Shown: positions 37,253-52,200 of the stretch, piece after piece
Layout: the number at the start of each line of letters is the position of its first letter
Numbering within the stretch: position 1 is the stretch's first letter
Assembly (NCBI RefSeq): GCF_037975245.1
Contig: NC_092562.1
Location: forward strand, 20,163,054 to 20,227,053
Length of the DNA stretch: 64,000 nt
Direction of reading: 5' to 3'
Source: Apostichopus japonicus
Lineage: Eukaryota > Echinodermata > Holothuroidea > Aspidochirotida > Stichopodidae
Translations under genes and position numbers: made by a program
Notes under the pieces: model-generated
What the model was told of the DNA's origin: nothing
The model's input: only the letters and a program-made list of their open reading frames with translations
The model's database searches: none

Positions 37253-40200
37253 TTTAATTTCACTCAAGTGATCTTCAAAGTGATTGTAAGTTATTTCTTG
37301 ATGAACTCATCCAATTAAGATGAACCAATTTTCAAATTTTATGTTCTTATCTGTAGTAATGGAACGAGTGATCAAGATGGAAGTTAGACCAATATGTTTC
37401 TTTTTACTTGCTCATTTTTAAATAGTTGACTATATCTAATATGCTTTTAGAAGGTGTAAGTCCCCCCCCTCTCCATACCAATCTTGATTCATTAATCATT
37501 ACATCTAATATCTTGCTCGATTTAAAAGTATCATAACATGAATACAATTTCAAAAACGTTAAATAAGGAACTAACTGGATTTATGTTTCAATCTATGTGT
37601 TAAATGCTTAAAGCACAATGATTCAGTCATCTATTAGTAAATCAGCGGAGTGTTAAGTGTGGGGGAGGGGGTGTGAGGAGTGATATGTGTGTGTGTGATT
37701 CTCCCTTACACAACTGACATACATTAATGAACAGTTAGAGTAGACTTCCATACAACTTTAACATTCAGAACACAAACACAAGAGGGAAGGCCTAAAAGTT
37801 CCAGAACTGCATCTAAGGTAACAGAAGTCGGGTTGTTTGGTCACCTACTAGTTAATATAAACTGAATGACATTAGCAACATACCAGCAAACCTTATATAT
37901 GCAGCAAAAAGAATAAAGATCCACAAACCTGTTGTTGAAGTTAGACGCAGTGTACAACCAGCCGCCATGAACACCGGATTCAGATCAGATATGGGGCTGC
38001 CAGTGACAATGTTTCCTCCAACAGCCTACAATAAGATAATATTTGACATATCTATGTAAATATCTGACCGAGTCAATGCATGAATGTCATCATATCCACG
38101 GTAGGGTATATCGCTGATCAATGAATGATAATGCCGAAGAATCTTGCTGATATGAATGAATGAACGTTGTGTTTTTATTCCGTGGCTTTTTAATTATCTT
38201 AGCAATAGATGCAAATATATATGTTAATATCAGAACATCTAACACCATATCTGATGTCATCACGTCAAACACTGGCGCACCACAAGGTATGGTTGCACCA
38301 TTCTTACTCACTCTGTACACATCGAATGCAAAGTCAAATAAAGCATGCTCATTGGTCAAATTTGCAAATGATACTGCATTGCTATGTTTGATATCAAATG
38401 ATGATGATACTGTGTACGTGGATCAAGTCAACGATTTTGTGAGCTATTGTAGGCGAATCTTTTTAAAAACTTAATGTTAAAAAGACAAAAGAAATGTTGA
38501 TTAATTTTTGGAAATCCACAAATGTTTCAATTGAAGATATTATTAAGGGAAATAATGTTGAAAGGGTGGATAATTCAAAGTATCTAGGGGTGGTGATAGA
38601 TAAACCGCTTTCCTGGCATGAGCATGCAGTTATAATAATGAAGAAACTCAACTCTAGGATGCATTGTCTGCTTATTATGTACAAATTCAATGTTAATTAC
38701 AATTTTATTGCCATGTCTCATTACTCTGTTATTTTTTTTACCATTATTAGTTTTAGTTTATTAGTTTATACCATTTAACTGAGCTTATTTCTGTGGGAGG
38801 TGGAGGGAGAGTGGGGGGGGGGGAGCTCCTGAAAAATTGAAAACCTGCACCAATTCACATGTAAACATGATATTACTGACAGGTTTTAGGATTACACATA
38901 GGAAAATTTGTGGGAGAAAGAATGAGTATCGTTGTAAGGAGGCTTTAAAGGAATGTTTTGTATCATATATAAGTACTTACTGCAACATTCCTCACTTGAC
39001 CTCCTGCAAACCACCGCAGCATCTCAACCAAGGCTTTGAAAGATTTTGTTTGATATTCTAGTAAAACAAAGACGGACAGATCACAATACAAATGTAGTAT
39101 CGATGGACATTTAATAGAAATAACTGGAACTGGGGAAGGATATGGTGAGGGGGAAGGAGAGAAAGGGGAGGGGAAGGAGAGAAAGGGGAGGGGAAGGAGA
39201 GAAAATGTAGTAGGTGTATCACTTTGTCCGTATATATTATACATAGGCATCCTATCATGACAGAGCAAACTGTAAACAGCTAAATATTGCTAACACTGTT
39301 TGTATTCTGTATTATGGACCTATTGCAGCTTGCTTGGTGTTTGTTGGCTTTTCAATGTTCTGATTTAAGATTTAGGACGTAGATGGAATAAGATAGAAAG
39401 GGGGTGCATGAACTGTAAGATATAGGATAGGGTGGACTAGTAAGGGGGTTGCATGACTTGGCAGGGGGTAACAAGATGAATGCTAAGTACGGAAAATCTC
39501 CAGTCCACACTAATATCACTTTCTGCAAACATCACTCACTATTAGTAGACGGTATTTCTTTTACAAATGGGAGGACTGGAGGGCTTGATACAGGTAGAGA
39601 AGCTCTCAATAACTGGCTGACTTTGGTGACATTCTCCTATCCATATTGGCATACCTGGTAAATCTCTAATAATTTTCTTCAACTGTTCATCAAGGGAGGT
39701 GAGCGTAACTGAAGCTCCGACTTCTAAACCGTCGTCGTTCAGCATGCACGACTTCAACTCAGGAATGGAATCCACCATGATCAACACAGGGAACTTTTTG
39801 TTCTTGAATTTTGAATCAATACCTGTCCAAATTTAAAAACAAAAAGAATGAACGTTATCTGGATTAATTATTTTCATAGTAAAGTTAAAGTTTCGCATTG
39901 CACAAAATTTTGTCTAAAAGATGACTTAATTAGTCCAAAACCAATAATTTTTTATACATGAGGAAATATTCTAAAATTAATTTCTTCATTGAATTTTACA
40001 TATATCAATGCAATATTTATTTGGGGGTAATTAAGTACTTCTTTAATCACTACACGGTGAAGCAATTGGAAAATAGTGTCGAGCACATTTTTATTTTCAC
40101 AATAATCATCAAAGCAATGATTTTTCAACCAGGCATTCTGTCACAGAGGGTAAAACAACAACACTTTACAATCATCTGACTCTTTCCCCACCCCCTCCCC

Positions 40201-43200
40201 CACCCCACATCCACTCAAATCAATATTAAACTTGTATCAGTGTCCTATCTGATATTTCCACACACTTAAGAACAGCGTTATGAATTTTTAATCTGTTAAC
40301 TCACCAACTTCAGTGTTGCCAACAAGAATTTGAGACTCTGAATACACAGATTTTAGCTCCAGTAACTCCTCCATTGTGATTGGTCGAAACCATTTTGTCT
40401 TTTTTCCAACAAACCTTACTGATCCATGAAGTACTTGATTTGAAATCTGCTGGGTCAAAATTTGAATATTAAATATATATATCATATAGTCAAGCTGTTA
40501 GAATCAAATTTTACACAAATGTCATTCTCTCAAATAAGGATTTATGTTGGCAATTAGACATTTGTAAAGGAAGACAAAAAAAATTTGCTTTGCCATAAAA
40601 ATGAAAGCTGGTTACAAAATTATAGTCAAAATAGCAAACCTTAAGTTCCGGAGGGAAAATTGGTTCCTGAGATGGATCGTAAGGGATGAAATTCTCCGGT
40701 TCGTAGAGTTTTGTGGAAATCTGGTTTGATAAAAATGGTATATATTATCAATATGCCAAAATAGTTTTTGTTTAGAACTTGTTGTGATCTTATGGTGCAG
40801 CACATGTTCAACTGTAAAAGTAAGAAACTTAAGGTATCTGGCAACATAATGGTACATTCACCGACCAACATGGCCACAGGAACAATGGCATTAGATCTTA
40901 ACTATGAATAAGGTTATAAAACATATTCAATTGGAACATATGCATAGTAGGAATGAAAATGTATTGCATTGCATTTGTACAGTGGTGAAAAACTCACTGG
41001 CAAGTTTTGGAAAAAATTATGGTACGTAACTATCCAACTTAGGATACAAGAGTATCCTGCAACTAACTTGAATATAAACACAGGCTCGATCGCCTGGTAA
41101 CGTGAAGTTATTCAGATTCACAATTTCTACATCTTTGTGACATCATTTTCTTCTGCAATGTGTAATTTGGACACCTCACACCTCCTTGGAGATCTCAAAA
41201 AGAACTGATTACCATTCATTAATATATTTGTGCATCAAAGAGACAAATGCTGCCACTTTATAGGCCATCAATTTTGGTCCCAAATTTTAGCGCGCCAAAA
41301 CTTGCCTCAAGTTTTTTCAAAAGTACTTTTCCAGAAGTTTTTAATTACATACTAGCCAACAAACAAATTTCAAGAACCTTTTCCAACAATATTTTACCAA
41401 CCAACCAGACTATATTATACAACACCTAATTGTATTCTGTCAATTGCTCGTTGATTGCATGCAAAATCCGCTCTATTCCACTCTATAAAATAGAACCATG
41501 TGTTATACTTTTTTGATAGCACTTTTTTGTCCATGGTAAGAGAGCAGAGAAACCTGTCTGTTCAAAACAATCTGTTGCATGAGTGCATTTTACATCCAAT
41601 TATATCCAAATTTGAAGGTGTTGTCTAAAACAAATAATGAATGGTTTCCATTCGTGCAATAGTGCAAATATTTCATGAGTTGAAAGATGTAATTTGTTCC
41701 ATTCAACGAGGCGCAGCCGAGTTGAATGGAACAAATTTCATCTTTCAACGAATGGAACAAATTACATCTTTCAACTCATGAAATATTTGCACTATTGCAC
41801 GAATGGAAACCATTCATTATTTGTATATTATTCAATAGGCACTAGTACACTGTTTGATATGAAAGCTATCAATTTTACATCACTCAACCAAAATGATAGA
41901 CAAAGTAAAAACTAACACCATTTCATCATTATTGAAAAACCAAACATGCTTCCAACTTTGTCTACTAGTTCTAGAGGGTCCCAAATATTAATAGCAAGAT
42001 AAGAATAGATTTAAAGGAGATTTTATCCATCATCACTATGTATATATGATTAAAATGTCAATCCTGCCATGTCACACAGGATCAAAATATCAGGCAAAAG
42101 CATCTAAACTGTTTCGAAAAGTAAGGTGAAATTCAGACAATTATGGAGAGTATTCACTTACCCCTTGGGCATTATTTTCAAAACCGTTTTGACAACAACC
42201 GTTACCATTCTGTCCACCGCAGCAACCACTCTAGGGAATCACAAAAATTGGATAAATACCTTAAAAATTTAGGTGACAAAATTAAAGCATCTATAAACAA
42301 GTTAACCCATAGAACCATTCTTACAAGAAGAAGAAAAAGAAAAGTTTGGATGAGTGTCCTAGATGTCAGTTGCTAAAATCAATAGTTGGTGATTTCATTC
42401 AAATCAAACTGTATCCAACAATTTCAAAGTTTGACAAGCTGGTATACAAGTCAAAACCTTTACCTTTTTTCCCACCTGTTTTAAATAGATAGACTTACAT
42501 TTTCAGCCAGAAATGCAGCGATTGCCTGACACTTTCTGATTGCAACTTTCTTTGTTATAGTGTTAATTGATTTATTTAATTAATCTCTTCTGAAAAGAGG
42601 TGTGAATAACCAAACGTCACGTCAGGGACTTTATCACCGGGTTTAGTTTTGGAATAAAAGTGTCGCGAAATGTCAAAATTTAAATTTGGTAACCATCGGT
42701 AACGTTGCAAATAGTTTTACAAAGCATCCCATTGTTAATAAGCCATGTCATGCTTGACTAGGCAGGATGTTAGATTTCTTGAATAGAAAATGGTTCAATA
42801 AAATTTTGCTATTGATTAAGTGTATATTGACAGCAAATATTTTGAAGTGAACTTGTAATTTATTTTTTATTTTTAGAAGTCATATTGTCAGTATCTTTGA
42901 CATAAACTATTCCAAGAAAGAGCAGGTGGCAGAAATACACCACTAGAGTTCACTTTTTCCCTGAACAATTTATTCAAAAGCAGAATCTCAACTAGATATC
43001 AGAAAACAATGTTCAAACTCTTCAAATATTGCTTAATTATTACTCAGATCTACAGATTAAAGCTGGATACCACAAAGATGTGGTTTAATATTACTTAATT
43101 TCTAACTATATTTAGTTGACGTGACATATATGCACTGTCAATTCAAGCTGTAATATAAGAAGGATAACAATATGTGTTATATCTATGTTATGGTTTTGGT

Positions 43201-46200
43201 TAATGAAAGTCTTTCTATTTACTCTAATTAACAAACAATCTCTAAGGTATGGATATTGTGATGCCCGGAGGAGGGTCACATAAACGCTTCCGTACATAGG
43301 TTGCATCACTGCTGGAGTAGTTGTCCTGTTTGTGTGTATTGTTTTATTGTTCTCTGGGGGTCTGTTTTATCTAATATCTTTTATATGTATAGTGAATTGT
43401 TGTAGTTTCACATGCTATTTTATTCCTTTGTTTCTGTCACCCTTTCAGCTGTCCAGCTCTCGTGACAATAGTTTGGTTCCTTCGTAGCTATGTGGAATGT
43501 TCGAGCCACGAGAAGATCCAAGGTTTCGAATCAGTATTTGTATTAAGTTAGGGCACTTGCAATTTGGTTTCCAAGAGTGTGTTCTGTGTTTGCCGCTGCC
43601 TAGTGAGGTCCGTTGGCCAGTTCGTTAAGTAAGTTAAATGTTCTTTTATAGTTTAGGCAAGTCAGAGTCCTTTTTCTTATAATAATGTGGGTGTATTTCC
43701 CCGTTAGTCTGAATCCCTTTCAATTATCACTCTAAACTCATTAAAAGGTTAAGAACACGGTGTTTGCGTCAGACGATATTATCGCTGCACCCTGCGGGGT
43801 TATTCTCGTATTTGTGGCTCGGGGTGGGTTTTATTCGGGTTGAATTTTCCCTGAGGCAACGCCTACATATTGTAGATTTAGGACTCGTAATTATACGTTT
43901 GGCCACAGACTTCGCAGGTACGTTTCATTATTATTTATAGATAATATAAGCTGAGATTAATGTGGATTTGCAATGTTATTAATTAAATGCTTGTGAAATA
44001 TTAATTTATCACCTTGCTACATATTTATTGGAGGTCACTGCGATGACCTCAAGTATTATTTAACTTGGTTTGAAGACACCTGCCCAAGGTGGGCATCGGT
44101 TTTGTATTAAATGTATTGGTAGCACAAAATTCAATTTATTTGTTCGTGTTTTATTGGTTCAGGTTGTGTTAACTTGTAATTGCCCGACATTGATCCTGAC
44201 ATATGGTGGCCGACTGCGGCCCTATCGAACCCACAGCCGCTCGGCTAGTTAAAACCCCGTTGGGGGTGCTACAATATACCATCATATACATCGCGAATCC
44301 CTCCGCGCTAGATGGCAGCACGAACTGATCTTCTCAATAAGTTAGCTAGGACTCCATCAGATATAGTGTTTCTTTCACAATGCAAACACATTGTACCTAA
44401 AGGACTCCGGATCCGCAACCCTCTACACAGTGGAGACAAACGCTTAGATAGTGTATCTGACGCCATATGCTCTCGAGCCTCCACCAGCTACGAAACCATG
44501 CACTAAAGTTTGCATATAGACTTAACAGAACAGAGTATCGAAGGAACTAATACATACCAAAGAAAGCTTACAGAACCTGGTTCCAGACACTGCCACAAAT
44601 AAGAAGGTTCTTATACCACTCTGGACAGTACCTAACTAAGGGGACTTAAGAATTGTTTAATAGAAAACGGCGTAAACTTGAACAATTAACAGCACAGGAC
44701 CCGCTACTTCACCATCTGCAAAGCAGAGGCCATCCATATATCACCAGTAAGTTTCCTAAGCCATTTTCTCATCGGGCTGAAACGTTACCACAGATAACGT
44801 CTTAAATCTATCGGACTGTGTTCTTACCAAAGACGAACAAGAGGTTTAAAACAATGGTCTATCTTTCTGTTCCTCCCGTAAACTAGATCCAGTTGGTCTA
44901 TGCTTTGACTTAGATAATTTTGTTCGCCATATGAGACTTAGAGAATTTTTCGAAGAGAATACTTCCGACCCGATTGCAGACACCAACAGGAAGAACACCC
45001 AACCAACACTACATGGTCCCAGCTAAAAATCCAGTTGGACACCACCAGAAGGACGCAACAGATTTATAGATTCATTTGCCAGCAAAGCCAAAACTTATCT
45101 TGACAAATATATTTTAGAGATAAAACCCTACTCAGTCCATGGCTATTAAGAAACTTCAGAATAAACGGGATGTTGTTATACAACAAGCGGATAAAGGAGG
45201 TGCCACCACCATTCTTAACACTTCCAACTACATCTTGGAGGCAGAGGAGCAACTTAGTAACTCTGATTTTAACAAGGTATTACCGGAGCACCCTTCCAGA
45301 CTCTTCCACCCCAAAATTGACGAGTTATGTCAATCAGTACCGGAACACATAGCAACCAAGTTAGTAGAACTCACACCTAAGCACCCACCATTGGGTACGT
45401 TCTATACTTTACCTAAAGTCCACAAACTTCCTAAATTAATAGCAGACGCTCAACAAGCACTAACCGGAGTGACCCCTTCTGACACTGAGAATATCCGCCG
45501 TTCTGACATATGTAAACTAGCGAGGACACTCAAGCTATTCCCTCCTTGCCGACCTATTATTTCCGGAATTGGTACTCTTACTGAGCATCTTTCAGGATAC
45601 ATGGACTCCATACTCAACCCTTTATTAAACCATATTCCTTCTTATATACAAGAAACTACGCATTTTTTGAGAATTCTTAACACTATTCAGGCATTACCAA
45701 TTAATTCCTTAATTATTATTAATTATTTCTCTTTTAATGGGAAATATTATCTTCAAATCAATGGTACACCGCTATGGGCACTAAGATGGCACCATGTTAC
45801 GCCAACATATTTATGCACGAATTGGAACAGGAAATGCTATCCACTTCTCCTCTTAAGCCATCACATTATTATAGATACATTGATGATATATTTTTTGTCT
45901 GGCCACATGGTGCAGAATTCTTTGACCATGCAAATTCTTTTCATGAAAGCATCAAATTTTCTGTAGAAGTTTCAAAACACCAAATATCATTTCTAGATTT
46001 TCTGGTCAAGTTAAATAGCAATTCCTTAACCACTTTGGTCTATTATAAGCCCACTGATATTCATATATATTAACACTTTAATAGTTTTCACCCACATAGT
46101 CTCAAGAATTCTATTGTTTACAGGCAATATCATAGACTCAAACACTTTTGATTTCGAACCACGTGATTATGAACACCAGGTATCCATTTTTACTGGTTAT

Positions 46201-49200
46201 TTCTTGAATGTCGGAGACCCCTTCATTTAATTAGACAGGCTATTTCTAGGGCCGATAAATTGAACCGGGGGGACTTATTATAATACAAGTCCCGAACTCC
46301 TAACACACCGATTTCAACAGCATAGCAGATAAGCTCAACATAAGCGACATAATAAGCAGAAAAGTTTCCCAACGACCTGAAATGCAGACTCATAAATCCT
46401 ACTAAAACTGAGACAGGAAGGGCGAGCAAAATTATTCATCAAACAAGGATGACACAATAGAGCGACCCAGACATAATAGGAGAAATTAAAGCAGAAAAAT
46501 AACATGGTTCAACCCCCCCCCCCCCCCATTGAACAAGAATGTGAAAACCAATGTTGGTGCCCACTTCCTCAGACTCAAATGACAAGCATTTTTGGTGCAG
46601 AAGCAAATTGGTACAACAACCACACCAAATCCTTCAGAAACATAAAATATGATAAAGAAACAGAACTTTCAAAGTAAATCTGGGAACTGAGGAGGAACAG
46701 AGTCCATTATTCCATCAGATGGGATATACTCAAGGAATCAGACACACAACAATGCCAGTCTGGCGCTTGAATCCTCTGCATGGAAGAAAAGTATGAAATC
46801 CTCCGCATGAAAGAAAACACGATCAATAGAAGATCACAGCGCCCGGAAACCACCGTGCCTGAAGATTGCCGTGAAAGCCATGAGCCAGAACAATAGCAAT
46901 GTAACTGTATATATATGTATTATATGAAAGAGCGGATGTTGACATGCTTGGTGTATATGATGAATTGTAGAATATGAGACTTCAACAAGCACAGTAAGAA
47001 ATTATACAAAGCTGTATGTTCCAATATTTCGCCGGTTAAGGCTTTATCAAGGAATGAGATGCAAACTACCGCTGATCTCAAGTTTCTACCTCTAGCATGT
47101 GTAACAGCTAGAGCTAGCTTACAATCAGCAGTCGATCAATTGAAGAAAGAAAATGTCCCGGAACATGCAATCAACAAGCTTAAAGGTGGCATCACACGTA
47201 TAATCAATCAATGTGTAAAATCTGGTACTGCTATACTCAACGCCAAACGTCACAAGTATCGTCGGCCTCCTGATAACGTAACCATTGTATCATCCGACAA
47301 TACTAAACGTCTAGTTGCCATTGACAACGATAATGACACCAATATGGTTACTAAAAGTACCATTGAAACAGGCAATTATAAGGAGAAGAAAAGGCTGAAC
47401 CTCCCCAAGACAGAACAAATTAAGTTAAACGGTAGGCTCCACAAAATCATTGATAAATACCAAATAATCGATCCAGATCTCTTGAAAAACTGAAAAGTAA
47501 CATACTGCTGTGAACCCATGCCATGTGCTGTGTACGGTTTACCCAAGGAACGCAAGGAGGCCCATCTGAAATGTCGCCCTATTCACTTGGCAACAGACAC
47601 ACCTGCTACCAAACTGTCTAAAAGTTAAGCGTATTCCCTCACCCAACTGCTAGACAAAGTCCCAGCCCATCTTCGAAACTGCGACGATTTCCTTCGGTCC
47701 CTTGACGACATCAAGGGACAATATATACACGGTTGCCAGACAATTCTTTAGCAACCACAAAGCAGATTGTGATTTGTCCAGTCTACGAGATGACGACTTT
47801 GAATTGCTTGTTAGACTATGCTTAACAAGTGACGTCGTTCTCATCGATAACAAGCCCTACACACAAAAAATGGTTTAGCCATGGGAAACAACTTAGCCCC
47901 TAGTTTAGCCATCATCTACATGCATCAGTCAGACATCCAGCTTCGCCACCAATTTGGAAATAACGTCATGCTAAAACGCTACATCGATGACCTTGTTTGG
48001 ACTTCACGGTTGACATTTTTCCTTGTTTGGACTTGTTTGGCAGATATAAACAGTGATAACATTCTATCTGTCGCCAACAGCTTGAACACGGATCTTAGAT
48101 TTACCCTAAAATGCCTGTGGATTACCGATTGCCATTCCTGGACACAGTTGTAACGCTCAATCGTACAAACAACTCATTCACAACACAACTATATACCAAA
48201 CCTTTACACATTGGTTGCATTTTGCACTGGGACAGCCATGGTCCCACCTCTGCCAAACGGGCTATCTTGACAGGAGAAACAAGAAGAGCCATATCCAGGT
48301 CCACAGACAAACCCTCAACAAAACTATCTCTTAAACAAGTAAAAACAAACTTCATAAGAAACGGATAGCCTTAAAAATTCGTCAACCATGAAACACACAA
48401 TAAACATCCCTACTAGACCATCGGAAGATCAAAGAATTTACCTCAAAGTACCATTTGTGAACGAGAACATAAAACGGCAGACCCTGGCAACAATCAGCAG
48501 ATCGGGGATTACAAATCTGAGAACACACTTCATGACAGGTAATCCATCAGTGAGTTTGTTTTCCGGGCCACGTGACAAACAGGGTTGCCCACCCAACTGT
48601 GACACTTGCAAAATCGCTATAAAGAAGAATATCTGTTTCGCAAAAAACTGTGTCTACAAGATTAAATGCCATCTTTGCTCGTCAATATACATCAGCGAAA
48701 CAGGGTGTACCATTGGAACGAGAATAAAAGAACATCTACGTATGAATAAACAGACCATATACACTCATTTACAAACTCACAATATAAATCCAAAATCTGG
48801 AGAAAACATCAATTGGCAAATCCTACATCGCAACTTACCCAATATCAGTGAAAGAAAAATAATCAAAGCCCTTAATTACCATTAAAGCCAGTAATAACTT
48901 AATGAATGGCTGTGCTGTACGTCAATTGGATATTTAATCCTTTTTTTTTTGCCTGTCCGTCTGTGCGCTCCGAATACAGGTTGTTTGCTGGTGCATTTCA
49001 GCTCAGGGGATTTGGCTGTAAAGTGTTTACTTATATACACAGAGTCGGTAGTTTGCATCTCATTCCTTGATAAAGCCTTAACCGGCGAAATATTGGAACA
49101 TACAGCTTTGTATAATTTCTTACTTTTCTTGTTGAAGTCTCATATTCTACAATTCATGTATTATATGTATAAATATATATCAGTATCTCTTTCAAGATCA

Positions 49201-52200
49201 GGCTTTAGGAATCACAAATGATTTGGAGTTGGTTAGCATCATGTTTGATCTCTAGAGTATAAAGGCAAAATATGTCACCAAAACAGAACTAGCATAGTTT
49301 GATACTGGTGGCAAATGCCCACAGTGGAATTACAACCTTCCTTCCTGGTTTCGAACCTCAGGACATACAATCAGCAAACATAGCCTAGTTGTTAGGGAGT
49401 CCGTGTACAAAGCAGGAGTCCCCGGCTCGAATCTGGTAGAGGCTGGAAGAGTTTCACTGTTTTGGATTTTCCAACTCACTACAATTTCAATTTAAATATA
49501 TATTTGTATATGTATGCCAACAGCAGCCATATTACATGATGAATTATTCTTTCCTTTAAGTTTCCATTGCTTTACTAGTTCAGTCAATAATCCCCAACAA
49601 CAACCCCTACCCCACCCCCGCCCTCTTCCAAATAACTTCCATTCTTTCTTCATTACAGAATATTTTTAAAAAGGCACTAATTTACCTTGGTGAAGGTTTT
49701 GTAACCTTCAATGATGGGTCGATAACCGGTGCATCGACATAGGTTTCCTTCTAATGCGGTAACCACATCGTCAATCTCGGGTACTGGCTTGTTTCTCAGT
49801 AGTGCGTACATGGACATAACCATACCAGGGGTGCAAAATCCACACTGGGATCCATGCGCCTTGGCAATCCTTTCCTGCCAAAATGGGAACAGATATGTAT
49901 TCATGCACATGAAATTTTTACAAAAAAGGTCATACTGTGAAACAATAAAGTGAATAATTGCACTCATCTAGTGCAGACAAGAGGTGGTTATCCCCAAATT
50001 GCCATTCATGATTTCTGTACAGTTTTAGCAACAGTACGGGAGCATGCACATTGGAAAGTGGATGCCCTTTACTTGTTTGTGGTTAGGTTTTCACCCACAC
50101 TAACTCCACAATCCATGCAACCACCACAAATGGTGTACTCTTTATCACATTTCTTGTATCTCCTTGGATTACAGCCTTTACTGTCTCACTCTTTTTGTCC
50201 ATTCACTATTTATAAATTAATAATTTGAAAAAATGAAATCAAACAAAACAAAATGAGACTCTCTGGCCATTATGTTCCATTTGTGGTATCATCATGGGAA
50301 GGAAAAATAAATGATAAAAAATTTGTTCGTCTGGAAGACCACTTTTAACACCACATCCGACCTCTAACTGGTTGTATAAAACTGATTCACTTAATGACCT
50401 GTACTATACATCTGCACCATCTCCCCTACTCTCCCTCTTCCTATCAACATTTCCAAGGTTACCATTATTTTTTAATGATGGTTAATACTTTATGACTATA
50501 TGATTTCCCTAAAATACTCCCTCCCCCCCCCTGATGTATAAAGAAGTTCTTTAAATACCTGAACTGGGTGCAACTTGTCTTTTACATTTCCGAGACCTTC
50601 TACTGTTGTGACAGATTTCCCATGCACAGCACAGATTGGGAAGAGGCAGGCATTGACAGCTATGTGACTGGAATAATTAAATAAGTAAAATTTATTTGTG
50701 GGTATATATAGTTTGAGATTTAAGTTGACCAGGACCATTAATACGATAAACTAGATAAAGAGGGATGGGGGGTGGGGGTGGGGGTGTGTGGTTAAGTTGC
50801 AAAGAATATAGGAATATTATCGAAATTGAAACACTACCTGCCACAACACATATTAAAGACACTTTATCAAACTTTAGTGGTCCCACATTTTTCTTATTGC
50901 TCGATAATTTGGTCTGGTACACGTGATACTAATCTTAAGCCACTTATTATATTACAAAAGAAAGCTGTCCGCCACATATCACATGCTGCACCACGTGATC
51001 ACACCAACCTTCTATTCAAGGATCTGAATGTATTGAAAATTAATGACATAATACATGTAAATCTTGCCACCTTCACTTATAAGGCTTGGAATGGACTCCT
51101 ACCTAATGCATTTCATAATTATTTAATCAGTAATTCGGATATACATCACCACAACACAAGACATGCAAATCATGCGCATTATCACAACACGAATACCTCA
51201 ACAGGAATGTTAAGCCTCAGAAATCGAGCAATAAAAACCTGGAATTCTATTACTGACATTATTAAAAATAAATTATCGTGTAGGACATTTAGAAAATGTT
51301 ATATTAAAGAAATAATTGCATCATATTAATTAAAATATCATATAATTGATTTATTGTCGAAACGCTTAATTTGATCTTTAATTTTTTTCTTCTCTTTTCT
51401 TTCTTCAGGGAGTCTTCTACATTGTTAAGCTATTGTATGCTTTATAGAAGACTTCCTTTCACCTTGTATATTTGCACGTGAAAAAACAAAATAAATCAAA
51501 TCAAATCAAATCAAGTTCAAAGCAGTGAAACATAGCATCTGGGGAGTATAAGGAGGTTTCCCCATGCATCTTTGGTCTTCGAGAATTTTTTAATTCTATA
51601 CGTTCACTTCTGCATTTTCAAATATGAGTGATATATTATGAATGTAGGTCCTGCTTTCCACTTCTACTTTTAACTAGATGGATATATTCTTCATAGAGAG
51701 GTTGCAGTCCTTATAACTAAGATAAAATCATGTTTGCTGACCAGATAACAGATGCTAATTACCTTACTTCAGATGTTTGCAAGTCCATCTTTGATACCAT
51801 CACAGTGCAGGCTCCACAGCCTCCCTCTGAACAGCCCAGTTTTGTTCCTGTCAATCTTACTGCAAAGCTGGCAGGTCAAGAAATAGAGGCATCCCACAAT
51901 GTGACTATCCCCTTTACACACATGCACCTTCACTTTCTTCAACCTGCCTCCTCCTCCACCCATTCCCCCTTCCCCCCCCACAATTTTGTTCTTTATACTC
52001 TTCAATCAAACATTAGACCAGGACCTGCAATCATTTTACTGGCACATGCATATCCCTGGCTTTGGCCACTTCTGATCCCTCAACCCCCACCCCACGCCCG
52101 CCACCCGTAGCTGGCCCATCCAATAATTAAATTGCATTTCATCTACATCAAACTGAATATAGGGACCATCTCTGGATTATCATTGCACCAAGGCCAATCA

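Noticed and set aside
51730-52110. A 126-codon + strand ORF
   Set aside because: It is the reverse strand of XDH exon 3 plus pyrimidine-rich intron.
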